NCBI GenBank assembly: GCA_016873835.1
Contig: VGVY01000008.1
Coordinates: forward strand, 1-44,591
DNA from: Ignavibacteria bacterium
GTDB taxonomy: Bacteria; Bacteroidota; Ignavibacteria; Ignavibacteriales; Melioribacteraceae
Direction of reading: 5' to 3'
DNA length: 44,591 nucleotides
Shown: piece by piece, positions 7,477 to 16,767 of the stretch
How the letters are laid out: each line of letters opens with the position of its first letter
How positions within the stretch are numbered: the first letter of the stretch is position 1
Position numbers and translations under genes: made by a program
The notes under the pieces: generated by a model
The model's database searches: none
What the model saw: the letters and a program-made list of their open reading frames with translations, nothing else
What the model was told of the DNA's origin: nothing

Positions 7477-7968
7477 ATGGACTATTTATCTTCCGGTCAG
7501 CTTAATGTAGTTAGCATAATTCAACTAATGCTTGCCCCGGCAGTAATGATAAGTGCTTGCGGATTGCTGCTGCTTGGAATGAATAACAGATATTCTTTAG
7601 TGGTAAATCGAATTCGCCTCCTCAATGAAGAAAAGAGAAGGCTGCTATTGAAGATTGGCGAAAGACCATTAACCACAGAAGATAATATTCGTCTTGAAAG
7701 TATAGCACGTCAAGTAGGGTTTTTGGTTTATCGAATTAAGTTAGTTCGCAATTCTGTTTTGAGTTACGTACTTGCTGTTGCATTATTCGTTTTAACCTCT
7801 TTATTGCTCGGAATTACATCTGTACTTTCCATTATAAAGTTAAATTATTTTATAATTCTCACATTTCTACTTGGAATGATTTTCGTGTTGATTGGAGTAG
7901 TATTTGCCGGACTGGAAACCAAAAAGGGTTACGAAATAATTCAGTTCGAAGTTGCTGCACATGAATAA
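7477..7968 (+). CDS. DUF2721 family membrane protein
   Basis: This 163-residue integral membrane protein has hydrophobic segments at about 14-36, 95-118 and 122-146. The first segment is followed by a basic, helical cytoplasmic stretch that begins NRYSLVVNRIRLLNEEKRRLL, the hallmark of DUF2721. The family has no established function. It starts three bases after the CBS-domain gene and overlaps the aat gene by eight bases, so the three form one transcription unit. Confidence 0.85.
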   Translation: MDYLSSGQLNVVSIIQLMLAPAVMISACGLLLLGMNNRYSLVVNRIRLLNEEKRRLLLKIGERPLTTEDNIRLESIARQVGFLVYRIKLVRNSVLSYVLAVALFVLTSLLLGITSVLSIIKLNYFIILTFLLGMIFVLIGVVFAGLETKKGYEIIQFEVAAHE

Positions 7969-8560
7969 ATCAGGAATAATTTCTGAAGAAGATCTATTAA
8001 AACCTCAAAATATGATTCGTCTTTATTCCAGAGGAGCATTTCCGATGGCAGACGATTCGGGAAAAATTAATTGGTATTTGCCGGAAGTACGCACAATAAT
8101 TCCATTAATGGAATTCAATATTCCCAGATCATTAAAAAAGTTTATGAAACGTACTGACTATGAATATCGATTTAATTTTAATCAATTGGAAGTAATTAAA
8201 CAATGTGCGCAGCGAGAAAGCACATGGATATCAGAAAAATTAATAGATGCTTACAAAAATTTAATTAATTTTAATTATCTCCATTCCGTTGAAGTTTATC
8301 AGAGTAATAGATTAATCGGTGGACTTTACGGAATTGCATACAAAGGAGCATTTTTTGGAGAATCAATGTTTTCATTAGTTTCCCAAGCTTCTAAGTGTGC
8401 ATTAGTAAAATTAATTGAGAGACTTACATATAATAATTATTCAGTGCTCGATGTTCAATTTCAAACTGAACACCTCAAAATGTTTGGTGCAAGAGAAATA
8501 TCTTTTGATGAGTTTTACGAACTTCTTTTAGTTGCATACAAATCTGAAACTTCCTTTTAA
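7961..8560 (+). CDS. aat: Leucyl/phenylalanyl-tRNA--protein transferase
   Basis: This 199-residue cytoplasmic enzyme transfers Leu or Phe from aminoacyl-tRNA to N-terminal Arg/Lys of proteins, marking them for ClpS/ClpAP degradation (N-end rule). Family signatures are LYSRGAFPMAD near the N-terminus, GGLYGIAYKGAFFGESMFS in the middle, ASKCALVKL after it, and the C-terminal DVQFQTEHLKMFGAREIS. It is shorter than the E. coli protein (234 aa), mostly at the N-terminus. I choose the ATG at 7961; an upstream TTG at 7952 would add three residues. The start lies inside the end of the DUF2721 gene, so translation is probably coupled, as no strong ribosome-binding site is seen. Confidence 0.93.
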   Translation: MNKSGIISEEDLLKPQNMIRLYSRGAFPMADDSGKINWYLPEVRTIIPLMEFNIPRSLKKFMKRTDYEYRFNFNQLEVIKQCAQRESTWISEKLIDAYKNLINFNYLHSVEVYQSNRLIGGLYGIAYKGAFFGESMFSLVSQASKCALVKLIERLTYNNYSVLDVQFQTEHLKMFGAREISFDEFYELLLVAYKSETSF

Positions 8561-8674
8561 ATATTCGGTTACACGCAAATAAAAATTAATGCTAAAGAAT
8601 ATTTGTATATTTAGTTGTAAAATTTTGTTTTCATATAATTTTACTTTTCATATTTCATTCTAGAGGGGAATAAA

Positions 8675-9364
8675 ATGAAAAAAATTTATTTTTTAATGAT
8701 TGTTTTATTTACTTTTTACTATGGCATTGATGCACAAACGGTTAGCGGCAGTATAATGTTAGGATCACCTCAAAAAGACTTTAGAAAAAATGTTGATCGG
8801 CTTGGATACGGCTTTCAGTTCAGCGGAACACTGTGGAGTCCCGGAAAAGAAAGACCATTTACAATTGGATTAAACTTGGGATACTTAGTTTATGGTGAAA
8901 TAAATGAAAGAAGACCATTCAGTATTACAAATCCCGATGTTTCTGTTGAAGTATCAAGAACAAACAACCTTGCAAACTTCCATGTGCTTTTTCAATTAAG
9001 CCCATTCAGCGGAACAGTTAGACCCTATGCGGAAGGTTTGTTCGGCGGCGCTTATATCTTCACAACAACAGAAATTAAAAGTGAATGGACTCAAGAACAG
9101 ATAGCTCAATCTACAAATTATGATGATTTTACTTGGAGTTACGGCGCTGGTGGAGGATTATTAATTTTGCTGTCAAGAGACCTTGGCGAAGTATCAGAAT
9201 TATATCTCGATTTAAAAGTAAGATACATTTATGGAAGTGAAGCAACATACTTAACAGAAAATGGGGTAGTAATTGATCGGCAAAATGGAAGAGTATTTTA
9301 TAACCCGGTTAGATCAAAAACTGATTTAATGCTGTTTCATTTAGGCGTATCAGCTTTCTTTTAG
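8675..9364 (+). CDS. Outer-membrane beta-barrel-type protein, unknown function
   Basis: This 229-residue exported protein has a signal peptide ending ...YGIDAQ at about residue 21. The mature part has alternating polar/hydrophobic strands rich in Gly and aromatic residues (for example GYGFQFSGTLW, FTIGLNLGYLVYG, FHVLFQLSPF, SYGAGGGLLILL, LYLDLKVRYIYG). It ends in ...GVSAFF, with the terminal Phe typical of outer-membrane barrels recognised by BAM. About eight strands can be counted, so an OmpA/OmpW-like small barrel is likely. An AGGGG ribosome-binding site precedes the ATG, and a 114-bp gap upstream could hold its promoter. It is followed by the aldolase gene after 32 bp. Confidence 0.75.
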   Translation: MKKIYFLMIVLFTFYYGIDAQTVSGSIMLGSPQKDFRKNVDRLGYGFQFSGTLWSPGKERPFTIGLNLGYLVYGEINERRPFSITNPDVSVEVSRTNNLANFHVLFQLSPFSGTVRPYAEGLFGGAYIFTTTEIKSEWTQEQIAQSTNYDDFTWSYGAGGGLLILLSRDLGEVSELYLDLKVRYIYGSEATYLTENGVVIDRQNGRVFYNPVRSKTDLMLFHLGVSAFF

Positions 9365-9396
9365 AAAAAATTATATTAGAATTGAAAAGGAGTAAT

Positions 9397-10389
9397 ATGA
9401 TTTCATACAAAGAATTAGGATTGGTTAATTCCAAAAATCTTTTTGCAAAAGCAGTTAAAGGCGGTTATGCTATTCCGGCATTCAATTTTAATAACCTTGA
9501 ACAGCTTCAGGCAATTATTGGTGCATGCGTTGAAACCAAATCACCGGTAATTTTACAAGTGTCAAGCGGTGCAAGAAAATATGCAAATCAAACTCTGCTC
9601 AAACATCTCGCAAAAGGTGCTGTTGATTATGCAAACGAACTTGGCTATTCTATTCCAATTGTGCTTCATCTTGATCACGGAGATACATTTGAATTGTGTA
9701 AGTCTTGCGTTGAATCTGGATTCTCTTCTGTAATGATTGACGGTTCACATCATTCATACGAAAAAAATATTGAACTTACTCACCAAGTTGTAGAATATGC
9801 TCACAAACATGATGTTTCTGTTGAAGGCGAGCTGGGTGTTCTTGCTGGTATAGAAGACGATGTTTCAAGCGAAGTTACACATTATACAAAACCGGAAGAA
9901 GTTGAAGACTTCGTTAAAAAAACCGGAGTCGATTCTCTTGCAATTTCAATTGGCACATCTCACGGTGCAAATAAATTTACACCCGAACAATGCACTAGGA
10001 CTGCAGATGGTGTTCTTGTTCCGCCTCCGCTTCGGTTTGATATTTTGGAGCAAATTGAGAAACGAATTCCGGGATTTCCAATTGTGCTTCACGGAGCTTC
10101 TTCTGTACCAGCTGAACTTGTAAAAACAATAAATAGCAACGGCGGCAAACTTAAAGATGCAGTTGGAATTCCAGAAGAACAATTAAGTAAAGCTGCTGCT
10201 TCTGCTGTATGCAAAGTTAATATTGATTCAGATGGAAGATTGGCAATGACCGCTGCTGTTCGCAAAGTGTTTGTTGATAATCCAGCAGAATTCGATCCAA
10301 GAAAATATCTTGGACCGGCACGCGATGCGTTAAAAGAACTTTATAAACATAAAATTGTAAATGTTTTGGGAAGCGCCGGAAAAGCGTAA
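9397..10389 (+). CDS. fba: Class II fructose-1,6-bisphosphate aldolase
   Basis: This 330-residue zinc aldolase splits fructose-1,6-bisphosphate to DHAP and glyceraldehyde-3-phosphate in glycolysis and runs in reverse in gluconeogenesis. The zinc and catalytic residues are visible: His91, Asp93 and His94 in LHLDHGD, His189 in GTSHGANK, and His232 in VLHGASSVP. VMIDGSHH and VEGELGVLAG are further class II signatures. The length and the long C-terminal extension are those of type B enzymes. The ATG at 9397 is preceded by an ideal AAGGAG; an in-frame TTG at 9382 lies upstream of that site and is unlikely. A strong hairpin follows the gene. Confidence 0.95.
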   Translation: MISYKELGLVNSKNLFAKAVKGGYAIPAFNFNNLEQLQAIIGACVETKSPVILQVSSGARKYANQTLLKHLAKGAVDYANELGYSIPIVLHLDHGDTFELCKSCVESGFSSVMIDGSHHSYEKNIELTHQVVEYAHKHDVSVEGELGVLAGIEDDVSSEVTHYTKPEEVEDFVKKTGVDSLAISIGTSHGANKFTPEQCTRTADGVLVPPPLRFDILEQIEKRIPGFPIVLHGASSVPAELVKTINSNGGKLKDAVGIPEEQLSKAAASAVCKVNIDSDGRLAMTAAVRKVFVDNPAEFDPRKYLGPARDALKELYKHKIVNVLGSAGKA

Positions 10390-10405
10390 GCCGAAGAAAC
10401 ATGTT

Positions 10406-10469
10406 TTAAGTCACATTTCGACCAGTTTCGCATTGGCGAGCCAAGTTAGACTCATTCAGTGTGACTTAA
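10406..10469. terminator. Bidirectional terminator between fba and the cytochrome c gene
   Basis: The perfect 10-bp arms TTAAGTCACA (10406-10415) and TGTGACTTAA (10460-10469) are followed by T5 on the plus strand and lie between two convergent genes. The 44-base interior contains a small TTGG-CGAG-CCAA hairpin. It ends the fba message and lies just downstream of the opposing cytochrome gene. Confidence 0.75.
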
Positions 10470-10482
10470 TTTTTATTAGAAT

Positions 10483-10899
10483 TTATCTAGTTAATAAATA
10501 GTCGGCTATTTTACCCAAGTCTTTTACATCTATATTACCGTAAGAAGGCATTACAATGTTTGGATATTTTATTCTAAATTCATCAAATCGATCATCTTTA
10601 TAAGCTGATGGATTACGAAGATAATTAATAAGTCCATCTCGAGACCAATGTTCTTTAATATTAACTAATTGGGGAGCCATTTTTGAACCAGTAAGATCCT
10701 GACCATGGCAAACGATACATCCATTCTTCTTAATAAGAGCCAATCCATCTTCTTTTTTTTCAGATTCGTTAGTTGCAGCTGAACTATAGTTTTCATGCAT
10801 ATAATTTGCTGAATCCTCTTTTTTAGTTATCCTTCCAAGAATAAATAAAACAAGAAACAATCCTAAAAAAACAGAAATCCATTTTTGTGCATTTGTCAT
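10483..10899 (-). CDS. Membrane-anchored monohaem cytochrome c
   Basis: This 138-residue protein has an N-terminal membrane anchor (about residues 8-23) and one haem-binding CIVCH motif (Cys61, Cys64, His65). The likely distal haem ligand is Met117 in IVMPSYG. A linker rich in Ser, Asn, Glu and Lys joins the anchor to a class I cytochrome c domain of about 85 residues facing the periplasm. It would carry electrons in respiration, but the partner cannot be told from the sequence. The ATG is preceded by AAAGGT. It is in the same direction as the amidase gene upstream (63 bp gap), so it may be the last gene of that unit. Confidence 0.9.
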   Translation of the reverse strand: MTNAQKWISVFLGLFLVLFILGRITKKEDSANYMHENYSSAATNESEKKEDGLALIKKNGCIVCHGQDLTGSKMAPQLVNIKEHWSRDGLINYLRNPSAYKDDRFDEFRIKYPNIVMPSYGNIDVKDLGKIADYLLTR

Positions 10900-10962
10900 T
10901 AAACTACCTTTCCCTATTTAATTTGCTTGGTAAATTTATATTTATATTGTTTTATACTCAAA

Positions 10963-12582
10963 CTAATTCACTTTTTCTAATTCTCTATCGTAAAATTGCT
11001 TGTATTTTTTGATTGAATTAAATATAGACCGTGCAATTTCATTCTGCCCGGACGTGCTTGCAAGAAGAGCTTCGTCTTTTCTGTTTGATAAAAATCCAGT
11101 TTCAATTAAAACTGATGGCATTGAAGCGCCAACCAAAACATAAAATCCAGCTTGTTTTATGCCAAGAGAAGGTATTTGAACATTTTTCTTCCAGTCTTGA
11201 TTTAATAGATCAGAAAATTGTTCGGAATAACGCATATATTGAGAATGAGCCATACTTACAAGAATAAAATTTTCATCTGTAAGCTGCTGATAACGTTGCG
11301 GATTTTCTTCCAACTTAATTACACTATTTTCAAACTCTGCAATTTCAATTGCCTCTTGAGTTCTGCCCGGGCGTAATAAGTAAACTTCGAAACCGCGATG
11401 AGCAATATCTTTTTTTACAGTTGAGTTGCAATGAATTGAAACAAATAATTTTCCTCCCGCTTCGTTCGCAATTTTACCACGCTTATATAATTCAACAAAG
11501 TCATCTGTCTGACGAGTATAAACTACTTTTATTCCCGGCATCTCTTTTTCGAATAGTCGGCCAAGTTTTAAAGCAATTGCAAGATTAACATCTTTTTCGC
11601 GGACTCCGGTTACTCCGATAGCTCCGGGGTCTTTTCCGCCATGACCGGCATCAATCACAATACAATCAAACTCCCATTTTGTTTTTATTTCTTTGTTGTC
11701 AAAATTCTGTGCAGTAAAAAGTTTATTGTGAATTGTAATCATCAGATCAGTGCTTTCAACATCTTGAAAAGCTTCCGAAGTAGAAAAACCATCTGCAAGT
11801 AAAAATTCAAGCTGATAATTTCTCGATGAAACCGGAACTCTCTTGACTTGTTTCACTAACCCATAATATTTTAATCCGCTTGTTAGTGCCGGATCAATTG
11901 AAATCCCTGGGAAAAATACATAAAGAGTATTATTGTTAATTGAATGTCGCGGTATATTAAGTTTGCGTGAGGTTTTTATTCTTACTAAAGTTCCATTAGA
12001 TTTTTCATCTATTGAAATTCCATAGATATCATATCTTGATGCTGGACGCACCTCTTCTATTTTCGTTTTAGATTCAACTGGTTTCAAGTCACTCTTTTCA
12101 TCTTTTTGCACAAACATCATATTTGGTGTGTAGGGTTTATTAGTAATTGATAAATTTTTTGCTCGTTCGTCAAATTCAAGTTCGTATTCATAAACCCAGC
12201 TTAAATAATTCAAACAATATAAGAGAGGAAAAAATACATCATTATTAATCAGAAGTGTTGATATTGGAACTTGAAAAATATTTTGCGTGTTGTCTGATCT
12301 TTTAGTGATAATTACGAACTGATTTTTAGCAGTGAATTTTATGGTGTAATTTTCAAATTTAATTTCAAGCTTTGCCGCTTCTTGATTGTAATAAATATTT
12401 GCCGAAAGCAGCGATGCTATTTCCTTGCCGGAAACAAATAATGTGCTGTTTCTCGAAAGATATGATAAAGTTGCTTCTGCTCCATTTCTATCTACAGAAA
12501 TCTTTAATAATCGCTGTGAATAAATTAGATTTGAAGCGAAGGTTATTATTGTCAGAAAATATACTATGCGAACAAACATCAT
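10963..12582 (-). CDS. N-acetylmuramoyl-L-alanine amidase (Amidase_3) with N-terminal beta domains
   Basis: This 539-residue exported enzyme cleaves the amide bond between MurNAc and the peptide stem of peptidoglycan. It has a signal peptide of about 22 residues, a region at about 28-150 resembling the copper-amine-oxidase-N-like stalk domain, an AMIN-like beta domain at about 180-290, and a C-terminal Amidase_3 domain from about 305. The zinc ligands are His313 (IDAGHGGKDPG), Glu329 (VREKDVNL) and His384 (VSIHCNS), with catalytic Glu494 in LIETGFLSN. Paired with envelope genes on both sides, it is probably used in cell division or wall turnover. Its start lies 6 bp after the stop of the methyltransferase-like gene, so the two are co-transcribed. 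Confidence 0.92.
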   Translation of the reverse strand: MMFVRIVYFLTIITFASNLIYSQRLLKISVDRNGAEATLSYLSRNSTLFVSGKEIASLLSANIYYNQEAAKLEIKFENYTIKFTAKNQFVIITKRSDNTQNIFQVPISTLLINNDVFFPLLYCLNYLSWVYEYELEFDERAKNLSITNKPYTPNMMFVQKDEKSDLKPVESKTKIEEVRPASRYDIYGISIDEKSNGTLVRIKTSRKLNIPRHSINNNTLYVFFPGISIDPALTSGLKYYGLVKQVKRVPVSSRNYQLEFLLADGFSTSEAFQDVESTDLMITIHNKLFTAQNFDNKEIKTKWEFDCIVIDAGHGGKDPGAIGVTGVREKDVNLAIALKLGRLFEKEMPGIKVVYTRQTDDFVELYKRGKIANEAGGKLFVSIHCNSTVKKDIAHRGFEVYLLRPGRTQEAIEIAEFENSVIKLEENPQRYQQLTDENFILVSMAHSQYMRYSEQFSDLLNQDWKKNVQIPSLGIKQAGFYVLVGASMPSVLIETGFLSNRKDEALLASTSGQNEIARSIFNSIKKYKQFYDRELEKVN

Positions 12583-12588
12583 GAATAC

Positions 12589-13176
12589 TTATCCAATAAA
12601 TGGAAAAATAAAACCGCTCTTTTTTTTGTAATCGGCAAATTCATTTTTAAAATGTTTTGATAGTAATTTTTCTTCAGCTCTAGCTCTTAAAACAAAAAGC
12701 GGCAGTTCAAAAATTATAACTATAGGAACTACAGTAAAGCTCATTAATGCGATTCCAGCTCCAAGGTCACTTAAAAACTGACTAATATACTGCGGATGAC
12801 GAATGAATTTATACAAACCCGAAGTACATAATTTGTGATCTTTCAAAATAACAATATCTTGTGCATAAGATTTGCCGAGGGATTTATATGCAGCTACTTG
12901 AATCCAGGAAAAAACCACAAACAACCCTAATCCAACTATCCGCAAAGTATGATGTTCTTGTTTATAAATATCACCTAAAGTCCCAAGTTCAAAAATGCTG
13001 GCAATAATCAAAATTAATATGATCATCGCAACGTTGGGCGGATATTTTTGAAGAAATGTATCTGGTCTGTCAACAACTTTTGTGATGGAAGTTTTTAAAC
13101 CCTTTTGAGCACCTCCCCAATTTGCAGTCATTGATACGAATAGATTGATTGCTACTAACAGATTAACTGGATCCAT
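12589..13176 (-). CDS. Isoprenylcysteine carboxyl methyltransferase-like membrane protein
   Basis: This 195-residue protein has four to five membrane helices (about 3-19, 49-66, 77-98 and a helical hairpin at about 132-165). The diagnostic ICMT/PEMT-like pattern is present: LCTSGLYKFIRHPQYI, with the RHP motif at 126-128, followed by RARAEEKLLSKHF near the C-terminus, which binds S-adenosylmethionine. In bacteria such proteins methylate small or lipidic substrates of unknown identity; some are mis-named as steroid reductases. The ATG at 13176 is chosen over an in-frame TTG at 13182. The amidase gene follows after 6 bp, suggesting an envelope-related operon. Confidence 0.82.
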   Translation of the reverse strand: MDPVNLLVAINLFVSMTANWGGAQKGLKTSITKVVDRPDTFLQKYPPNVAMIILILIIASIFELGTLGDIYKQEHHTLRIVGLGLFVVFSWIQVAAYKSLGKSYAQDIVILKDHKLCTSGLYKFIRHPQYISQFLSDLGAGIALMSFTVVPIVIIFELPLFVLRARAEEKLLSKHFKNEFADYKKKSGFIFPFIG

Positions 13177-13259
13177 ATCCAAATTTTTTCTTTTTTGCTA
13201 ATATAAGAACTTTCAAAGTAATTTGAGTTGAAATGAGTCTGGGCAAAAAACTGTTTCTT

Positions 13260-14174
13260 TCATACTTTATATTGAAGTAAATCTTTCAATGCAGTTTCAA
13301 TTTTATCATATTTTAATTTATAGCCAGATTCAATTAATTTTTTTGGAACTGCATTTACTCCAGTCAATATTGCTTCAGACGATTCACCTAATATAATTTT
13401 TAAAACAGATTCAGGAACTCGAAATACTGATGGTCTTTTCAAAACATTTCCAAGTACTTTTGAAAATATTTCGTTTTGCACTGGATTGGGCGCTACAACA
13501 TTTATTGGCCCTTTTAAGTTAGAGTTTTCTAAAACATATTTTATTATTTCAAGATAATCTTCAATGTGAATCCAGGGAAACCATTGTTTTCCGCTCCCAA
13601 TTGGTCCGCCTAAAAAATATAAGAAGGGCAAAATCATTTTTCTCAATGCGCCGTCATATTTATCAAGTACAATTCCAGTTCTCAGACTAACTCTTCGAAC
13701 ACCAAATTTTTCTACTTCTGCCGCTTCTTTTTCCCATAAATCAACTACTTCGGATAAAAATCCAGTGCCCTTTGGTGAAGATTCGTCAACGGGTAAAATT
13801 GAATCGCCATAATAATTAATTCCGGAAGCACAAATAAAGGAAGATGGCTTTTGTTTGCTTAGCTCTATTCCTTCAATCAACGCTTTAGTTGAGAGCGTTC
13901 TACTTTCTATCACATTTTTTTTATGTTCTTCAGTCCATCTTTTCGCCATTATATTTTCACCGGCAAGATGAATTACAAAATCACATTCTTCAATAAAAGC
14001 CGGCACATCTTTGTAATTCCACTCATAATACTTAAACGCATTTGGAATTATCATTTTTGCTTTTTTTATTGAACGCGATACAGCTATTACTTTATTATTT
14101 TCTAAAAGCAATTTCTCGCATAGTCTTTTACCAAGAAATCCAGTTGCGCCAGTGACGGCTATTTTTTTATCCAT
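13260..14174 (-). CDS. TIGR01777 family NAD(P)-dependent epimerase-like protein
   Basis: This 304-residue extended short-chain dehydrogenase belongs to the YfcH/TIGR01777 family. The dinucleotide-binding motif VTGATGFLG is at 7-15. FVIHLAGENIMAKRWTEEHK and SFICASGINYYGD are highly typical of this family, and GPIGSGKQWFPWIHIEDY marks the substrate region. The C-terminal DUF1731-like segment (VFRVPESVLKIILGESSEAILTG...) is present. The substrate is unknown for the family; relatives act with cell division inhibitor-like SulA homologues or on nucleotide sugars. An AAGGAA site precedes the ATG. The DUF5686 gene is divergent across a 157-bp spacer. Confidence 0.9.
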   Translation of the reverse strand: MDKKIAVTGATGFLGKRLCEKLLLENNKVIAVSRSIKKAKMIIPNAFKYYEWNYKDVPAFIEECDFVIHLAGENIMAKRWTEEHKKNVIESRTLSTKALIEGIELSKQKPSSFICASGINYYGDSILPVDESSPKGTGFLSEVVDLWEKEAAEVEKFGVRRVSLRTGIVLDKYDGALRKMILPFLYFLGGPIGSGKQWFPWIHIEDYLEIIKYVLENSNLKGPINVVAPNPVQNEIFSKVLGNVLKRPSVFRVPESVLKIILGESSEAILTGVNAVPKKLIESGYKLKYDKIETALKDLLQYKV

Positions 14175-14331
14175 CCCGTTCCTTTTTCTTATACAGCCAT
14201 ATTTAAATAAATTTTATTTTGCTCAAAAATAAATTTTTTTCTACAATATTATAGGTATAATTATTGTAATTGTTTTCACACGTAACAAAATTTAGTTTAT
14301 TACGTCTTTACAATCAAAAATGAGAGAGTCT

Positions 14332-16749
14332 ATGAAAAAAACGTACATTATTTATTTATTTTTTATTGTTCCCTCCCTAATGTATTCTCAAAAGCTTTCA
14401 CTGACCGGCAAAATTATAGATAAAATAAATGGCGAATTGTTAAGCTATGCAAATGTTCGGATTGCTAATTCAACATACGGTACCGCAGCAAACTTAGAAG
14501 GAAAATTTGAGTTCAAACTAAATAAAGATCAATACAAAATTATCACTTCGTTTATCGGATACAAGTCAGATACTGCTTCAATTAATCTTTCGAACGATAA
14601 ATTCTTAACAATTAGTCTTGAGCCAATCTCATATCGCCTTCCTGAGATTACAGTTTTGCCCAGAGAGAACCCGGCAAATGAAATAATCAGAAGAGCAATA
14701 AAAGCAAAACATGAAAGAGAGAATAAAATAAATTCCTACGTGTTTAAGGCATATACCAAAGGATTAGCGAAAACAACTAAAGATATCGGAAGATGGAGCC
14801 AAAGTATTGGAGTTTCTATCGGAGAAAAAGACACTGGTAATTTGAAAATCACTGGTATAATAGAAAATGAAAGCGTTGGCTATTTTCAAAAACCGGATCA
14901 GTATCGTGATGAAATCGTTGCACGCAAACAATCTGCAAATACTCCATCAACAATAAATATTCTCACTGGTGGAAGACTTCTCCAAAATTTTTATGCGAAT
15001 GATATTCAATTCTTCAATCGTCCTTTACCCGGACCGATTGCAGATAATGCTTTAGACTACTACTACTTTCTCCTAGAAGATACACTTGCGATGGATAATT
15101 ATAATGTCTTTCAAATAAACTTTGAACCATTAGATAAGTCAGATCCGGGTTTTTACGGAAAACTATTTATAATCGACGGATTATTTTCCTTAGCTAAACT
15201 AGATGTGAATTTAAATGAGGCCGCTAATCCCGGAGGTATTTTTACAAAAGTAAATGTCTTCCAGCAATTTGTACCTTTTCAAAATAATATCTACATGCCA
15301 ATTGATTACAGAATTTTTGCAGAAGGAAATTTTCTTGGATTAGTAAAATTCGGTTTTGAATTAAATTCCATTTACTATGATTACCAGATAAACAATGAAA
15401 TTGATAAAAATAAATTTGGGATGGTAATTATTAAAGTGCTTCCTGATGCTGATAAAAAAGATTCTACATATTGGAGAACATCACATTCAATTCCAAATAC
15501 ACTTGAAGAAGTTGAAGCGTATAGAAGGATTGACAGCCTTGAAGCAATCCCAAGAGATTTTTGGGATGATTTTTCTTTGCTTTCTTCTACCATAAGAGCT
15601 TCTGAAAATTTTTCGTTCAGTGGTCCGCTCTCTTTGTACAGCTTTAATCATATCAATGGTCACACGCTAAACTTTGGATTTAATCTTATCAATGAATTAG
15701 ATAAAAGATTATTCGTTACTGGTGATTTTGCATATGGTTTTTCGGACAAAAAATTTCAAACGGATTTTTCATTACGTTATTTAATTGGAGAATATAGAAC
15801 CGCAACACTTTATTTCAATACATACAATAAACTGACAGACCTTTTTGGAGAGACAAATAGATACAACAATCTATCTTCAACACTATCAAGTTTGTTCGGT
15901 AAATATGATTTTAGAGATTACTATTATACTAAAGGATTTGATTTTAGAATTAATTCTGAAATATTTCCGGTACTTCGCGGAGGAATTGGATTTCTTAATC
16001 GAGCAGATAAAAATGCATTTCACAAATCCGATTTTTCAATATTCAATTCATCAAAAAAATACAGAAACAACAAACAAATTTTTGAAGTTGAAACAAACGC
16101 ATTAACAGCAGAGTTTTCACTTGATTTCAGAAAATTTATTGAAGACGGTTACTCAAGAAGAAGAATATCATTTGGCGACTCTTATGCTGTTCTGAGCGGA
16201 AAAGCAATAGTAAGTAAAAATTCTATTATAAAAAGTGATTTCGATTTTCAACAATATGAATTGAATTATTCCGGATTCCTTAGAACATTCAAATCCGGTT
16301 TTTTAAATTTTCAATTAAAAGGAATTCATTCTTCTGGCTCAGTGCCGTTTCAAATGTTCTATTCATTGCCAGGAAATATTGAGAGTTACGGAAAAGCTTT
16401 CACATTCAGAACTTTGGGAATAGGCGAAGTATTTGGCGACCGCGGTTCAGTTTTATTAATTCAGCATAATTGGGGTGATGAATTATTTAGACTATTAAAC
16501 ATTCCGTTCCTCAAAGATTTGCAGTTAGTTTTAACAACACATTTTAATGCGGCGCTAATGGAAATTTCAAATGATAGTAAGAAAATTTTGCCCCATTCGT
16601 TCAAGGAATTCAAACATCCTTTCTATGAAATTGGTTTTGGAATTGGACAAGCACTTCTTCCCATTACTTTTGAATTCACATGGAAGTTGAATTATAAAGG
16701 TAAAAATGATTTTGTTTTTGGATTAAGTACATTTATTATTGATTTATAA
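14332..16749 (+). CDS. DUF5686 outer-membrane protein with carboxypeptidase-regulatory-like domain
   Basis: This protein of about 805 residues is exported through a signal peptide (MKKTYIIYLFF...MYSQ). An N-terminal CarboxypepD_reg-like beta-sandwich (about 22-105: LTGKIIDKINGELLSYANVRI, GTAANLEGKFEF) precedes a long DUF5686 region. The C-terminal half looks like a multistranded beta-barrel (repeated strands with Tyr/Phe, ending FGLSTFIIDL). Such proteins are common in Bacteroidota-group outer membranes; their function is not known, and they resemble TonB-dependent receptors without a plug. I start at the ATG at 14332, which follows GAGAG and gives a standard signal peptide; an ATG at 14320 adds four residues. 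It is followed after 18 bp by a glycoside hydrolase gene. Confidence 0.82.
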   Translation: MKKTYIIYLFFIVPSLMYSQKLSLTGKIIDKINGELLSYANVRIANSTYGTAANLEGKFEFKLNKDQYKIITSFIGYKSDTASINLSNDKFLTISLEPISYRLPEITVLPRENPANEIIRRAIKAKHERENKINSYVFKAYTKGLAKTTKDIGRWSQSIGVSIGEKDTGNLKITGIIENESVGYFQKPDQYRDEIVARKQSANTPSTINILTGGRLLQNFYANDIQFFNRPLPGPIADNALDYYYFLLEDTLAMDNYNVFQINFEPLDKSDPGFYGKLFIIDGLFSLAKLDVNLNEAANPGGIFTKVNVFQQFVPFQNNIYMPIDYRIFAEGNFLGLVKFGFELNSIYYDYQINNEIDKNKFGMVIIKVLPDADKKDSTYWRTSHSIPNTLEEVEAYRRIDSLEAIPRDFWDDFSLLSSTIRASENFSFSGPLSLYSFNHINGHTLNFGFNLINELDKRLFVTGDFAYGFSDKKFQTDFSLRYLIGEYRTATLYFNTYNKLTDLFGETNRYNNLSSTLSSLFGKYDFRDYYYTKGFDFRINSEIFPVLRGGIGFLNRADKNAFHKSDFSIFNSSKKYRNNKQIFEVETNALTAEFSLDFRKFIEDGYSRRRISFGDSYAVLSGKAIVSKNSIIKSDFDFQQYELNYSGFLRTFKSGFLNFQLKGIHSSGSVPFQMFYSLPGNIESYGKAFTFRTLGIGEVFGDRGSVLLIQHNWGDELFRLLNIPFLKDLQLVLTTHFNAALMEISNDSKKILPHSFKEFKHPFYEIGFGIGQALLPITFEFTWKLNYKGKNDFVFGLSTFIIDL

Positions 16750-16767
16750 AATATTTCTGGAGATTAA